DNA from: Lineus longissimus
Taxonomy: Eukaryota; Nemertea; Pilidiophora; Heteronemertea; Lineidae
Length of the DNA stretch: 64,000 nucleotides
Direction of reading: 5' to 3'
NCBI RefSeq assembly: GCF_910592395.1
Contig: NC_088316.1
Span: 9,488,001 to 9,552,000 of the forward strand
The notes under the pieces were generated by a model. That model searched no databases, was not told where the DNA came from, and saw only the letters and a list, made by a program, of their open reading frames with translations. Numbering within the stretch: position 1 is the stretch's first letter; the number at the start of each line of letters is the position of its first letter. The position numbers were made by a program, and so were the translations under genes. Below are positions 42,205 to 52,299 of the stretch, one piece after another.

Positions 42205-43876
42205 CGTACTCTCTACTATACCACAGTAGAGCATTTCATTGTTGTCGATATCGCATTAAACAGTGAACATTCTACTGTGTGTTTGCTTTTGCGCACATTC
42301 TCTGCGCAACGAAGAATACCATTGAATATTATATAAATATTGCATGTCAAGCCATAGAATAGTCAAAATTATTTGTCAGGTCAAAAATTATTTCACGAGG
42401 CTTTAAACCAAACCTTGAAGAAATCGGCCCAGCAGGTTTTGCACAGCGACCCAAACCACTGTCAAAGTGATTTTTAATCGGCGGATACGCAAATCATGTA
42501 TGGAACCAAGACGTGTACATTATGTACTGTAGACAGTGTGTGTTTACATTAGCAGACGATGTTTGTTTGAAGCGAGTCCAGGCCCAACTTGAATGCCTTG
42601 TACTTTCTGTTCGTGGATGTAACAGTCCCACCCAATGCAACCTACCTACTTTGTGGGTGTAATTCAAGACCCTGACAGTATCACTGTGCAACTTCCTGGC
42701 TTAAAACGCCGTAAATATGCTGTTTTTTATCGCCGATTTCGTCGAAATCTTAATGGCCGCCATTTGCAATATCGCGTCATCGATGACGTCAGCCGTGGAA
42801 TAATGCCGTGGAATAGTCAAAATTATCGCATGGCACGTGGTCGTGAATGACGCGACGTGATTGGCTCACATACCAATGAGGTATGATAATCTGGAATATT
42901 GTTGAATGACCACGTGTTTTTAATTTGTACTATATATATAGTTTTTGACTGTAGCCGAATAGATAATAAATCAATAAATCAATTTGAATTTGAAATGTTG
43001 ACTCTTTTATTTCATTTTAGCAGTGAGGATGGGCGGCTACAGGCGGTATCATTTCCAACAACATGTCACAATAAGATACCTTTTTCCCCTATGTGCCAGG
43101 AGTATGAGGGGTTGGGGTGGTTAGGTCCTCTCATTCCCAGCTGCCAGTCACAGTCTGGTAAATTTGTGTCTGAAGTATGAATTTTGGCAATGATCATAGG
43201 TCGGGGTCCTATCATTCCCAGCCACGAGTCACAATCTGGTAACTTTTTGTCTCACGTATGAAGTTTGGCAGTGATCATGGGTCGGGGTCCTATCATTCAC
43301 AGCCACGAGACACAATCTGGGAACTTTTTGTCTCACATATAAAGTTTGGCAGTGATCATGGGTCGGGGTCCTATCATTCACAGCCGCGAGTCACAATCTG
43401 GTAACTTTTTGTCTCACGTATGAAGTTTGGCAGTGATCAGGGGTCGGGCTCCTATCATTCCCAGCCACGAGTCACAATCTGGTAACTTTTGTCTCACGTA
43501 TGAAGTTTGGCAGTGATCATGGGTCGGGGTCCTATCATTCCCAGCCGCGAGTCACAATCTGGTAACTTTTTGTCTCACGTATGAAGTTTGGCAGTGGTCA
43601 TGGGTCGGGGTCCCATCATTCCCAGCCGTAAGTCACAATCAGGTAACTTTTTGTCCCACATATAAAGTTTGGCAGTGATCAGGGGTCGGGGTCCTATCAT
43701 TCACAGCCACGAGTCACAATCTGGTAACTTTTTGTCTCACGTATGGGCCCACTCATTGTTAATTCAAGAAGCGGATAATAGACGGCGAAAGCATCTGGCC
43801 AACTGTGAACTGTCTACTGTGTAAGTGGAAAATGGAGACAGTGAAGAGTTCACTGTTTTGTGCGGAGCATGCTCTG
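42205..43876. mobile_element. Unclassified insertion X, copy 1 (contains an 81-bp satellite array)
   Basis: Flanked by ACTA on both sides, with the uninterrupted LTR sequence known from the other LTR copies. The left end carries a hairpin CTCTACT-ATACCAC-AGTAGAG, and the right end carries CAGTGAA-GAG-TTCACTG. It is almost identical to 53479-55066. Outside the satellite it holds about 900 bp with a 71-codon frame preserved in both copies, which I do not trust as a gene. No transposase or RT. Superfamily unknown. Confidence 0.8.
43115..43745. repeat. 81-bp satellite array, about eight units (in X1)
   Basis: The unit contains GGTCGGGGTCCTATCATTCC, CAGCCACGAGTCACAATCTG and GTAACTTTTTGTCTCACGTA. 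Unit starts are about every 80 bp from 43119. The copy in X2 has about seven units. Confidence 0.92.
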
Positions 43877-44303
43877 ACTATTTAGAATTAGAGAGAAGTG
43901 CAATGACGCACACTCTACGGGTTTGAAGATACGTTCGTTCGGTATTTATTGATTTTGATACCTAAATAAGGGTACGTTTCTAGAACGAACAGCTCTCAAC
44001 GAAGTAGCAGCAATAGTCTTAACTCTGCTCCCGAGCGTAACAGTCAGCTTCCGAGCAGAGCTTATTATCTAGCCTCAGGGCAATAGTTTCAACTCCGCTC
44101 CCGAGCGTAACAATTAGTCAGCTTCAGAGCAGTGACTATATTCTAGCTTCAGGGCTAAACATTTTATCAATTCGTCGTGGAAGAAAGCTCACACCAGTAT
44201 TGTGATATCATATGCTATAAAATCTGCGAAACTGAATATTCTTGTGTAGACATTAGTGACTAGCATGACCTAATAATTCGTTTCTTGTTTGTGTTGTTAT
44301 TAA

Positions 44304-46071
44304 AGAGGTTGAAGAGCGCCTCCAGAAGCAAGCAACAGCGCCACCCGTAGCAGAAATAAGAACTGCTTAGTGACGTCATGGTTTCCATACACGGCATCTC
44401 ATTTGCATATTTTTACAACCTTATTTACTACGAGTTAATATTATCAGTGCAGTGCCCTAGTAAGCGCGCAGCGCCTTTAGGTTGGGGGGAAACCCCCCAA
44501 ACCCCCTGGTTGGGACCCTGCTATAGTTCCTTCCGCCAATTTTTTGTTTTGATAGACATTTTTCTCCGTGTATCGCATTAGCAGTAACTCAACTCCATCG
44601 TCATAATAGCCGGCAAAGAAATGGAAAATGCCCCCCCCCCCCCCGAAAGGTGTCCAGACTATCGTAGTCTGGGACTCTGGCAGATTCTAATGTAAAGTGC
44701 AAGCTCTATTGAACTCGCGCAACTGTCGCCATGGAGAGCCCCCCCCCCCCCCCCCCCAACCCCCGTCCTTCTGACATGTTTTAGCCAGTGCATTGGGGGG
44801 AGGCCCCCCAAACCCCCTATTGGCCTCTCAATAAGTCCTTCCGAGCTGCTTACCCTGGGGCGCTCGAGTGGAACCCCCAAACCTTCATGATGGTGCAGTC
44901 CTTTGACAGAGCGAGGAAGAGGTACTCCTTTGATGGTACCCTAACTGCAACCCTCAACCATCATTACCCTTCCTTTTCACTGGCATGATATTGGCAAGAC
45001 TCCCACGAGGTCGTACTGGTTGCTTCCTTGAGGCAATTGCTTGTGGTCGTACCTGGGCAACCAATTCAAGGGGTCAGGGATCTAGGGATCAGGTTTTTCC
45101 CCCACCAACATGTTGCCGAATGGTTAATGCATAAAAAATTGGTTGGAAAGGGTTTTTGCTGGCCAAGAGACTTGAAGACACTTTACTCTTGAGGAACACC
45201 AGACTGATGAACAAAGAACTCAAGGAACATAGAACCCTCTTCATACCTGGGAGCATAATACCTGGGAGCATAAAAAGCCTGCTAGCGAATATTGATTATT
45301 CTTTAGAAAAAAACAGAAGATCTGCAAAACCAATGGTACCCCATAAAAACATGCATTCCTCCTAAAGGTGTCTTCGGATCCCACCACGGCCCATGTGGAA
45401 TTCGTTCAAAAGGTTTATTGAAATCTCAAAATAACATTTTTTTTTTCGGAACGCCTGCCCGTCTTTTGCTTCATTATTTCGGGATTATATCCATTTTAAG
45501 CATCTTTTTGATATCATTACTAAAGTCTCAAAAATCAAAACACATATGTCGGGGGGTGAACCCCCAGAAATTGAAGTTTGATTAAAAAACAGTGAGAATA
45601 ATCGTCTGGTTCTCTCTCGGAGCTCAGAATAGTCGAGTTACTACTTTCGCGCGTTTATCTCTTCTGGCGGCCATTTTAAGTCAAATTTAAGCCATTTGAA
45701 ACGAATCCATGGACTTGAGAAACATTGTTTACATTGGATGACGTCGTATGCACGTTAACCATAGTAGCGCTTCGCAGAAAAGCCTTCGGCTTATAAATAT
45801 GCCAGTAGCACGTGGATCATGCCCGGCGGCGCTGTCAGGTGTTTCCACTATGGGTTACATAATCGGCTACAAAGAGGTCAGTGTTCTAGTAAATGAAGTT
45901 AGCAATGATAGCGAAAGAATGTTAGTGTATGTTACGCAGTCAATAGCGATAGTAGTGAGTTGGAGAGAGGAGAAAATGGAAAATGGAGAGAATAGTAGTA
46001 TGGATTTCGAGTCCCAAGAAGAAACTTTGCAAAGTTTTCATCAAACAACCTTTTTTCCCGGGCAGTTCCCT
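44304..46071. mobile_element. Insertion Y in the 5' LTR, flanked by TTAA
   Basis: TTAA occurs at 44300-44303 and 46072-46075 around sequence that is absent from the other two LTR copies. TTAA target duplication is the hallmark of piggyBac-type transposition, although the inner ends (AGAGGTTG.. and ..GTTCCCT) are at best weak inverted repeats. It contains the G/C-hairpin repeat (44450-44880), poly-C runs at 44630 and 44740, and a 160-codon frame (45748-46230) with no recognisable domain that runs into the LTR. Confidence 0.7.
44450..44880. repeat. G/C-run hairpin repeat, second copy
   Basis: Modules GTTGGGGGGAAACCCCCC and GCATTGGGGGGAGGCCCCCC, with AAACCCCC tails and the words GTAAAGTGCAAGCTCTA and AGTTCCTTCCG, matching 1915-2215. 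Two C-runs (about 44630 and 44740) are embedded. Confidence 0.8.
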
Positions 46072-46304
46072 TTAACTTACATTCAACGACTTCCTCTCGT
46101 CTCGGCGTATCTGATTCCCGACCTCTTGATTAGCCATTCGAGTGTCCCTACCATTTATTTGCTACAGTCCCGGAAACATCTTACGGAGGACAGGAGGACA
46201 CGCCCCGGCCTCACGCTTTGCGACCCGTGACATAGTGGAGTGAGAGGAAGTGAGGGTCTACTTTAAACAGGACTTGGTAAATATTGACATTGTTTCCTTT
46301 TAAA

Positions 46305-47407
46305 ATGGATGAAATACAAGTGCAACTTGATCAAATGAGAGACAGAATGGATGACGTATTAATCGCTGCCATACCAAAAGGAGTAGAAAGTTTACGCCCT
46401 CGGTTTTTCTATGGACATAGCTCTGAAAACCAGGAGGAATTTCTAACTAAATTCCAGGATTTTATGATTGCCGCTCAAATAAGGCCGATTAGATGGTGCC
46501 AGTAGTTTTGCCTATATTTGCACGGTCGAGCATTCCAGTGGTACAGTGAATTGGACGAGGACTTGAGAGGCGACGGAAATTTTGATGAAATCAAACGTGT
46601 TTTCGTGGAAAGATTTAACAACGTACAAGCACAGTATGTGCAGAGGATGAGATTTCATGATTTCAGACAGGGTCCTAACCAACCATTGGAACAATTTCTG
46701 GACGCTTTTACTGCTGCTTGTGCTCGCCTGAATGTCACGGCAGAGGAACGCATAACCATGTTCATAAGGGCATTAAAACCATGGCTACGATCCACTGTTG
46801 TGAGGCATCAGCCAGATACCCTGAATGATGCCATCGCCGTGGCCCTCACAGAGGAGGTGTGTTTGGAAATAGAAAGTGATGCCGCAACAGGAGATGGCGC
46901 CCTGACAGCATCCGTATTACAAGGCAACAATACGTCCATAAAAAAACGGCAAGAACTGGTATCATACGAGAATTTGAACGAGAAAAGGCAGAAATTACTA
47001 GAAAGATCGATGATACGACGCGTTCCTTGAAGACCGAGATTAGGGACTCTTTCAATAGGGTAATGGAGCAAACACCTCGAGCCCCACAATACAATTCGGA
47101 GACCTCAACGAGGCCTTTCTGCACTTATTGTAAGCGTTCAGGACACTATTTCGACCGTTGTTTCCGCAACCCACAAGAGAACCAGGAAATGGACACTGGC
47201 CGAAGGCAGGACAAATACTGCAGGAATCATGGCAGTTGTAATCATACCACAGCAGAATGCCGACAAGCAGGAGTGTACGGAAGAAGAAGAGGACCAGGCA
47301 CCAATGGATTCGTCCCAAACTCTGGACCGAGTTCAGCCCCAGCCGGACAATACGGAGCTGCAAACCAAACGGGAGGCAATTTCAACAGACAGTCGGGAAA
47401 CCAGTAG
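46305..47407 (+). pseudogene. gag: Gag polyprotein of copy 1, with an in-frame stop and a frameshift
   Basis: ATG at 46305 (MDEIQVQLDQMRDRMD). The capsid-like Retrotrans_gag region includes FFYGHSSENQEEFLTKFQDF, LHGRAFQWYSELDEDLRGDG, QGPNQPLEQFLDAFTAACAR and MFIRALKPWLRSTVV. An in-frame TAG at 46503-46505 interrupts it. The frame changes near 47027. The nucleocapsid follows with FCTYCKRSGHYFDRCF (C-x2-C-x4-H-x4-C) and a second Cys/His motif, KYCRNHGSCNHTTAEC. Gag would form the virus-like particle and package RNA. The nucleocapsid of copy 2 is open across the same region. Confidence 0.88.
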
Positions 47408-47480
47408 AGCGGGATACGCGAGGACAGGTCTATCGGTATGATCCAACCCCCTATGAGACCACAACAGACAAGATTTACAG

Positions 47481-48229
47481 ATGGATTTAACATGGCAAAA
47501 TAAGGTAATAGGTTGTCAAGCAGAGACGGACGCCTTAGTCGACAGAATCCTAAATGGAACGCTGTCCACTTTGGTCAGTCAACATCCAAATGTATTTTCT
47601 GTATTGCATGAATGTGTTACGAATTATGTTGATGAACCAATAGACAGTATTGACTATGAAATAGAACCAATAACAGAATTAAAATTGGCAGAAGTTACTG
47701 TCAGTGCGAATCCCATTGATAAGTGTGAGCAGAAAATTGTACCCACGTACGTGAAAGAAAATGATTTAGAAGGTGTGCCGGCTCAGGCCGAAGAAATAGT
47801 TAAAATTCCAGTACTCAGCGTACAAGTAATTACTAGTACATATGAAAACGGGTCCAACCCAATTCAAATTCAGACAAAATGTGATATTGGAGGTATGAGG
47901 AATAAAATAATCCCGACCCAGGTCGAAGAAAGCCAATGGTGTAAGCATGTAGCCAGTGTTGTAACTCAGCAAAACATAGACGTACATATCAACGTCCATC
48001 GATATTTCTTGATGATTTGACAATCAAAGTTGTCTCAGACGATTCCACTGAGAAAAATGGTGAACAAAATGTGTTTCGTGTCGATGTGACAGAACAAGAA
48101 GAAAATGAACGAATTCCACGGCTTGGCCAGGTAACCCATTTGTTTGAACTTTCTCGGCACTTAGCCACACCTGAAAACGTCGATCAGACCACAACGCCTG
48201 AGGAAAATCCACACGGCAAACGGGTGTAG
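47481..48229 (+). pseudogene. Gag-protease linker region of copy 1
   Basis: Two overlapping frames (47481-48020 and 48017-48229) of acidic, Val/Ile/Glu-rich sequence, for example YVDEPIDSIDYEIEPITELK and RIPRLGQVTHLFELSRHLAT. Copy 2 has it as one frame of 238 codons plus an extra ~165 bp that copy 1 has lost just before the protease. No known domain. Its conservation between copies suggests it is translated. Confidence 0.6.
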
Positions 48230-48296
48230 CAATTGAAGAATCAAACCAGAATGCTCCACCAATAAGAGACAATCCTGTCGATAAATTGAAATTTAA

Positions 48297-49058
48297 ATGT
48301 TTGGTACTACATGCCACGCCCTATGCGATAGCGGTGCATCGATCAGTCTTGTGGAACGATCCTTGTTAGCCACGTTGGACCCACATCATTATAAAAGGCA
48401 GCTATATCCGCCTTCGTTCACATCAGCCAGGTCTATTAGTGGTGAATCTATGGTATTAAACGGAATCATGATATTACCACTTCAAATAGGTGAGCGAACA
48501 ATCCACTTCCCCTTCAATTTGTGCAATACAATGTCGGTGCCGGTAATCCTAGGTTATGATTTCTTGCAAAAGGAAAGGTGTTTAATATACTTTAGCAAAA
48601 ATCTGTTGACAATCAATGGTTCTGAAGGTGTGCCATTGATAACAATTCCAAGCCCAACACGCGTATATCGAGTAGTTATGGATACGGGTAAGGTATTGGC
48701 CACTTTAGAGGTAACTGACCTTAAACTCCAGCTCAAAACGACGGTGAATCGACCTCTTACGGGAAGACTAGTACCGAAAATGGAACGAATGAAAGAATTC
48801 CATATATTCTTGCTGTCCTTGCAACAAAAGTTACTCAGACGCAATAAATTAGTACAACCAGTAACAAATTTGACAAACGTACCAAAAATGTTGTACGCAG
48901 GTACCCACGTGGCCAATTTCATCACCCAGCCACGAGGATGCATGAAATCAGATCACTCAGAACAGAGCAACTTGATTGACCTGGCAGTGCTGCATGCAGA
49001 GACTCCTGATAACGTCGTCACAAATAACAACAATGAAAAAAAAAATCAAAATAAATAA
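48297..49058 (+). CDS. Retroviral-type aspartic protease with truncated Pol linker (253 aa), copy 1
   Basis: The active site CDSGASIS is at about residues 12-19, and the flap and core follow with VPVILGYDFLQKERCLIYFS. The segment after the protease ends with LTNVPKMLYAGTHVANFI, which is the usual link between gypsy protease and reverse transcriptase. Here it runs out into HAETPDNVVTNNNNEK and a stop. The RT that should follow is absent, and the polypurine tract begins 38 bp later. The frame is intact. Confidence 0.88.
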   Translation: MFGTTCHALCDSGASISLVERSLLATLDPHHYKRQLYPPSFTSARSISGESMVLNGIMILPLQIGERTIHFPFNLCNTMSVPVILGYDFLQKERCLIYFSKNLLTINGSEGVPLITIPSPTRVYRVVMDTGKVLATLEVTDLKLQLKTTVNRPLTGRLVPKMERMKEFHIFLLSLQQKLLRRNKLVQPVTNLTNVPKMLYAGTHVANFITQPRGCMKSDHSEQSNLIDLAVLHAETPDNVVTNNNNEKKNQNK

Positions 49059-49096
49059 AATAAATGAATAAAACAAAGTGTTCGGGTCGAACATTA

Positions 49097-49110
49097 GCAG
49101 CAGAGGGGGA
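49097..49110 (+). promoter_or_regulatory. Polypurine tract, copy 1
   Basis: AGCAGCAGAGGGGGA directly before the 3' LTR; the plus-strand primer site. The equivalent in copy 2 is at 56845-56858. Confidence 0.75.
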
Positions 49111-50110
49111 TGTTACGGGGTCATCCCAGATTGTAAAGCAATCCCATCATCTACGCTATGACTCCACTTATGTAATATAATTCCTTTGTACAAATAACAA
49201 ATTAAACTATTATCTACTATATCAGCCTCAGGTACTTCATGTACACAATCAAATTACCCTTTAAGAAACCACTATCGGAAAGACTTGTAAAACCTGTAAG
49301 CGTTATAGCCAAACAACTTCTATCTCCAATCCATTCCTAATTTAAGCCAAAAGCGAATGTCAAAATCTGGTCATCTTGCCATAGTCAGATAGTTCGTAGT
49401 GCAATTGTTGGAGCTAACATAGCCCACGCTTTCTCTAAAACATCGTAAACACCTGTGTAAGCTGATGGTACAAGGTAGATAACATCTCGAGCTTGAACTT
49501 CCAGACCACGATAACCTTGGGAAACCCTAACTATTTAGAATTATAGAAAAGTGCAATGACGCACCTTCTACGGGTTTGAAGATCCGTTCGTTCGGTATTT
49601 ATTGATTTTGATACCAAGATAAGGGTAGGTTTCTAGAACGAACAGCTCTCAACGAAGTAGCAGCAATAGTCTTAACTCCGCTCCCGAGCGTTACAGTCAG
49701 CTTCCGAGCAGAGCTTATCAACCAGCCTCAGGGCAATAGTTTCAACTCCGCTCCCAAGCGTAACAATCAGTCAGCTTCAGAGCAGTGACTATATTCTAGC
49801 TTCAGGGCTAAACATTTTATCAGTTTGTCGTGGAAGTAAGCTCACACCAGTATTGTGATATCATCTGTTATAAAATCTGCGAAACTGAATATTCTTGTGT
49901 GGACATCAGTGACTAGCATGACCTAGCAATTCGTTTCTTGTTTGTGTTGATATTAACTTGCATTCAACCACTTCCTCTCGTCTCGGCGTAACTGATTCCC
50001 GACCTCTTGATTAGCCATTCGAGTGTCCCTATCATTTGCTGCAGTCCCGGACAACATCTTACGGAGGACAGGAGGACACGCCCCGGCCTCACGCTTTGCG
50101 ACCCGTGACA
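49111..50110 (+). repeat. 3' LTR of copy 1 (1000 bp)
   Basis: TGTTACGGGGTC..CGACCCGTGACA. It contains the tandem ~80-bp duplication (49660-49810). It is uninterrupted, so it serves as the reference for mapping the X1 and Y insertions in the 5' LTR. Confidence 0.93.
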
Positions 50111-50500
50111 CCATCATCAAATTGTGGCTTTTTTGAAAATAGTGACACATAAATCGGTAACTTCTTCTCCCTTCTTAGTCTTGAGAGGTAAAGCAGTAGC
50201 GTAACGACTGAATAAATCAATGACAGTTTAAATGTATCTGAAGTTTATTGTCTTTTTGATACTTCTGTAAATCCACTAAATCGGCTTGCCATTGTTGATC
50301 CACATAAGAAATCATTGTTTTTCGGAAAGTGAATTTTTAAAAAGTTTGCCGTCAGATTTTATTTTTCTCCAAAGTTGACTTGCATTGGTATATGCCACAG
50401 GGCTTTGGGGATTAAAGTATAAGTCTCTCAGATATTGTTCTTTTGAAATTTCTTTCTCCGTGGAATTCTCCGAAGGTTTTACCATTAATTTAACTAACAT
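50111..50500 (-). pseudogene. Polinton integrase, N-terminal part, copy C
   Basis: From ATG at 50500: MLVKLMVKPSENSTEKEISK, LRDLYFNPQSPVAYTNASQL, a 70-bp deletion relative to copy A, then further frame changes. It ends in TVIDLFSRYATALPLKTKKG, the core-domain second strand. It joins, across the LTR element, to 41811-41218. Confidence 0.82.
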
Positions 50501-50517
50501 TTTCTCACAATTTGTAA

Positions 50518-50760
50518 ATGGCTGGAATGATAATTGGTGCCGTAGTAAACGCCGTTGCCTTTTCTGGGCCAGGGTATCTTTTCAAAACCATAGATAAAAA
50601 TGGCTATCAAGACTAAATGAAAAGACGTGATTTTTCTAAATGAAAAGACATAATTTAGCTGTTGAAAAATTACAATGAGAATCTAAGGCTTGGGATGAAC
50701 ATCGAAAACAACCATTGATTTCGTTAACCTTCGATTGAAAAGAGAAAATGAAAGTGCGAT
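50518..50760 (+). pseudogene. Polinton small ORF (MAGMIIGAVVNA type), first partial copy
   Basis: Starts ATG at 50518 and encodes a hydrophobic N-terminus, then GYLFKTIDKNGYQD. A stop and a small duplication disrupt it, and it ends abruptly at 50760, where an integrase-derived fragment begins. The same sequence restarts at 50961. Confidence 0.65.
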
Positions 50761-50960
50761 TGTATTTTGGTTGACCATAATCTTTAAGTAGAAATGCACC
50801 AGAGAGATTGTACCAGACTGTTCCGGCGTTATCTTCTATTCTAGCTTCTATTGGTTTCATTCCATGGATGAGTGAGATGTGTTGTTGTAACCATTCACTA
50901 GATTGTCAAGAATCTCCAACCATTTGCAAGTCTCTTTTGCAGTGAAATATTTCCACATTC
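50761..50960 (-). pseudogene. Misplaced 200-bp integrase fragment
   Basis: Matches 41495-41690 (same words GAGAGATTGTACCAGACTG and GCTTCTATTGGTTTCATTCC) but lies between two partial copies of the neighbouring ORF. It shows local duplication or recombination within the Polinton remnant. Confidence 0.75.
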
Positions 50961-51253
50961 TAGTTGCTGTTGCCTTTTCTGGGGCAGGATATCTTTTCAA
51001 AACCATAGATAAGAATGGTTATCAAAATGAAATGAAAAGACATGATTTAGATGTTGAAAAATTACAAAGAGAATGTAAGGCTTGGGATGATCATCGAAAA
51101 CAGAGCATTGATTTCGTTAACCTTCAATCGAAAAGAGAAAATGAAAGTGCGATTGATTTTCAAAATGTTGATGCATCTTTTGTTCTCTACAACAAACTTC
51201 ACCCAGAGAACAGAGTACAACTTGGGAAAAGACCAGAATTAAAAGATTTTTAA
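50961..51253 (+). pseudogene. Polinton small ORF, second, more complete copy
   Basis: Reads VAFSGAGYLFKTIDKNGYQN, then RHDLDVEKLQRECKAWDDHR, IDFVNLQSKRENESAIDFQN and NRVQLGKRPELKDF before the stop. The RHDL..EKLQ..W..R..IDFxN..L pattern ending in LxDF is characteristic of a widespread Polinton protein with a hydrophobic start. The true start codon is missing because the 5' end was replaced by the integrase fragment. Role unknown. Confidence 0.7.
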
Positions 51254-52299
51254 CAATCAAGTGGGGGAAATGAAACCTTACGAATATCTATTTATTGTTG
51301 GAGGTGTGAGTAGCATTTTTGGTGAAATATCTGGTTTAGGATTGTAACGTTTTTTTTATAGTTTTTTGGGATTTAACTCCCCTCGGGTGTGGAAAAGTCA
51401 GGAATATTTGAGATTTGGATGTGTCGGATTTTTAGATTAATGTTTTTGGTGAAGAAAATGGTTTCGATGATCGATTTAGACGTTTTTTAGGAAGTTTAGG
51501 ACCTTGGTATGTTAGTGTTTTTTCGGCTTAATGGTGTAGTATATGCATTATGCGGTGAACAAAGTACCTATTTACTTGATGAAAGTAGGATCGACGACCA
51601 AAAAAATTATAAAATTTTGCAAAAAAAGGCCCGCAAGGGGGTCCACCGCATAATGCATATACTGGCCGCCTTCCAAAGAGAAAAAATAAAGAAATGTTAC
51701 ATACATGGAAAATAAAAAAACAGGAAATTCATATCTGCTCAAAACTAGGTCAGCGAAGATTTTTTCTCTGGAATAAAGCAGCAAATATATGTTTCGACAT
51801 TTCGCCTTTAGCCCCATGGTGAGAAGAATTTAAGTCGAGCCGTGCTTAATTTTCTGTCAGGGGCAATTCCTTGGCTGTTCTTCCTCATGGCCAGATTTGA
51901 ACTGCCTAGGTCTTAAGATTTAAAAACGTGCACCCATGTTGACGGATGGAGGGGCAGACGCCAATCCGAATAGTTACTTTACCAGCTCTGCTAACTTTCG
52001 TCAGCTGTGCTAAAATTTGTCAAAAACTTTCAGATGTATAGTGTGCTTATGAAACCGGAGAATAATGAACCTATTGAAGTAAAAGGTCGCCCATTCCTTT
52101 AAACAATGGCATTATCAAGAATCTTAGATTTCGATCTTCTCTCACCGACTTCAAGATAGGCCTTCTTCGTGTCTGGGTGAAATCAGAGAAATACTATAAG
52201 TTGTGTTTTAAGGCTGAAGCGATCATTCTCCGAAGATAACAACTAACTGTTAAAGGAAACATCGAAAAGGACACAACAAACGCCCACATTCCTACTTAC
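51254..52299. other. Polinton-flanking DNA with a perfect 20-bp inverted repeat; no gene recognised
   Basis: A 26-codon start (ATG at 51270, MKPYEYLFIVGG) may be another Polinton ORF. At 51538-51557 and 51644-51663 the arms AGTATATGCATTATGCGGTG and its exact complement face each other over 86 bp, a possible tiny MITE. Nothing else is supported up to the exon at 52300. Confidence 0.4.

Larger units (their letters stand above)
41812..46232 (+). repeat. 5' LTR of copy 1, expanded by insertions X1 and Y
   Basis: The LTR proper corresponds to the 1000-bp 3' LTR. It is interrupted at 42205-43876 (X1) and 44304-46071 (Y). It contains a tandemly duplicated ~80-bp block around 44010-44160 (CTCCGCTCCCGAGCGTAACA). 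Confidence 0.9.
41812..50110 (+). mobile_element. Gag-protease LTR retroelement (no RT), copy 1, with two insertions in its 5' LTR
   Basis: LTRs begin TGTTACGGGGTC and end CCCGTGACA. A CCAT target duplication flanks the element (41808-41811 and 50111-50114), and the interrupted Polinton integrase continues on both sides, which proves the boundaries. The internal region (46233-49110) encodes Gag with two zinc-finger motifs and an aspartic protease, then passes directly into the polypurine tract AGCAGAGGGGGA and the 3' LTR. There is no reverse transcriptase, RNase H or integrase. The same structure in copy 2 shows the deletion is a feature of the family. Movement would need a helper element. 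Confidence 0.93.

Noticed and set aside
42635-42850. 71-codon ORF conserved in both X copies (also 53914-54129), and 65-codon ORFs on the opposite strand
   Set aside because: Conservation is explained by the near identity of the two insertions, and both strands are equally open. No domain is recognisable.
43115-43745. Regular 81-bp repeats that could suggest a CRISPR array
   Set aside because: The whole unit is repeated with no unique spacers, the context is eukaryotic, and there are no cas genes. It is a satellite inside insertion X.
45748-46230. 160-codon ORF across the Y/LTR junction
   Set aside because: It spans an insertion boundary, so its second half is LTR sequence. No domain.
48554-48943. 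129-codon minus-strand ORF opposite the protease (also 56320-56709)
   Set aside because: Shadow of the protease frame, preserved only because the two copies are nearly identical.
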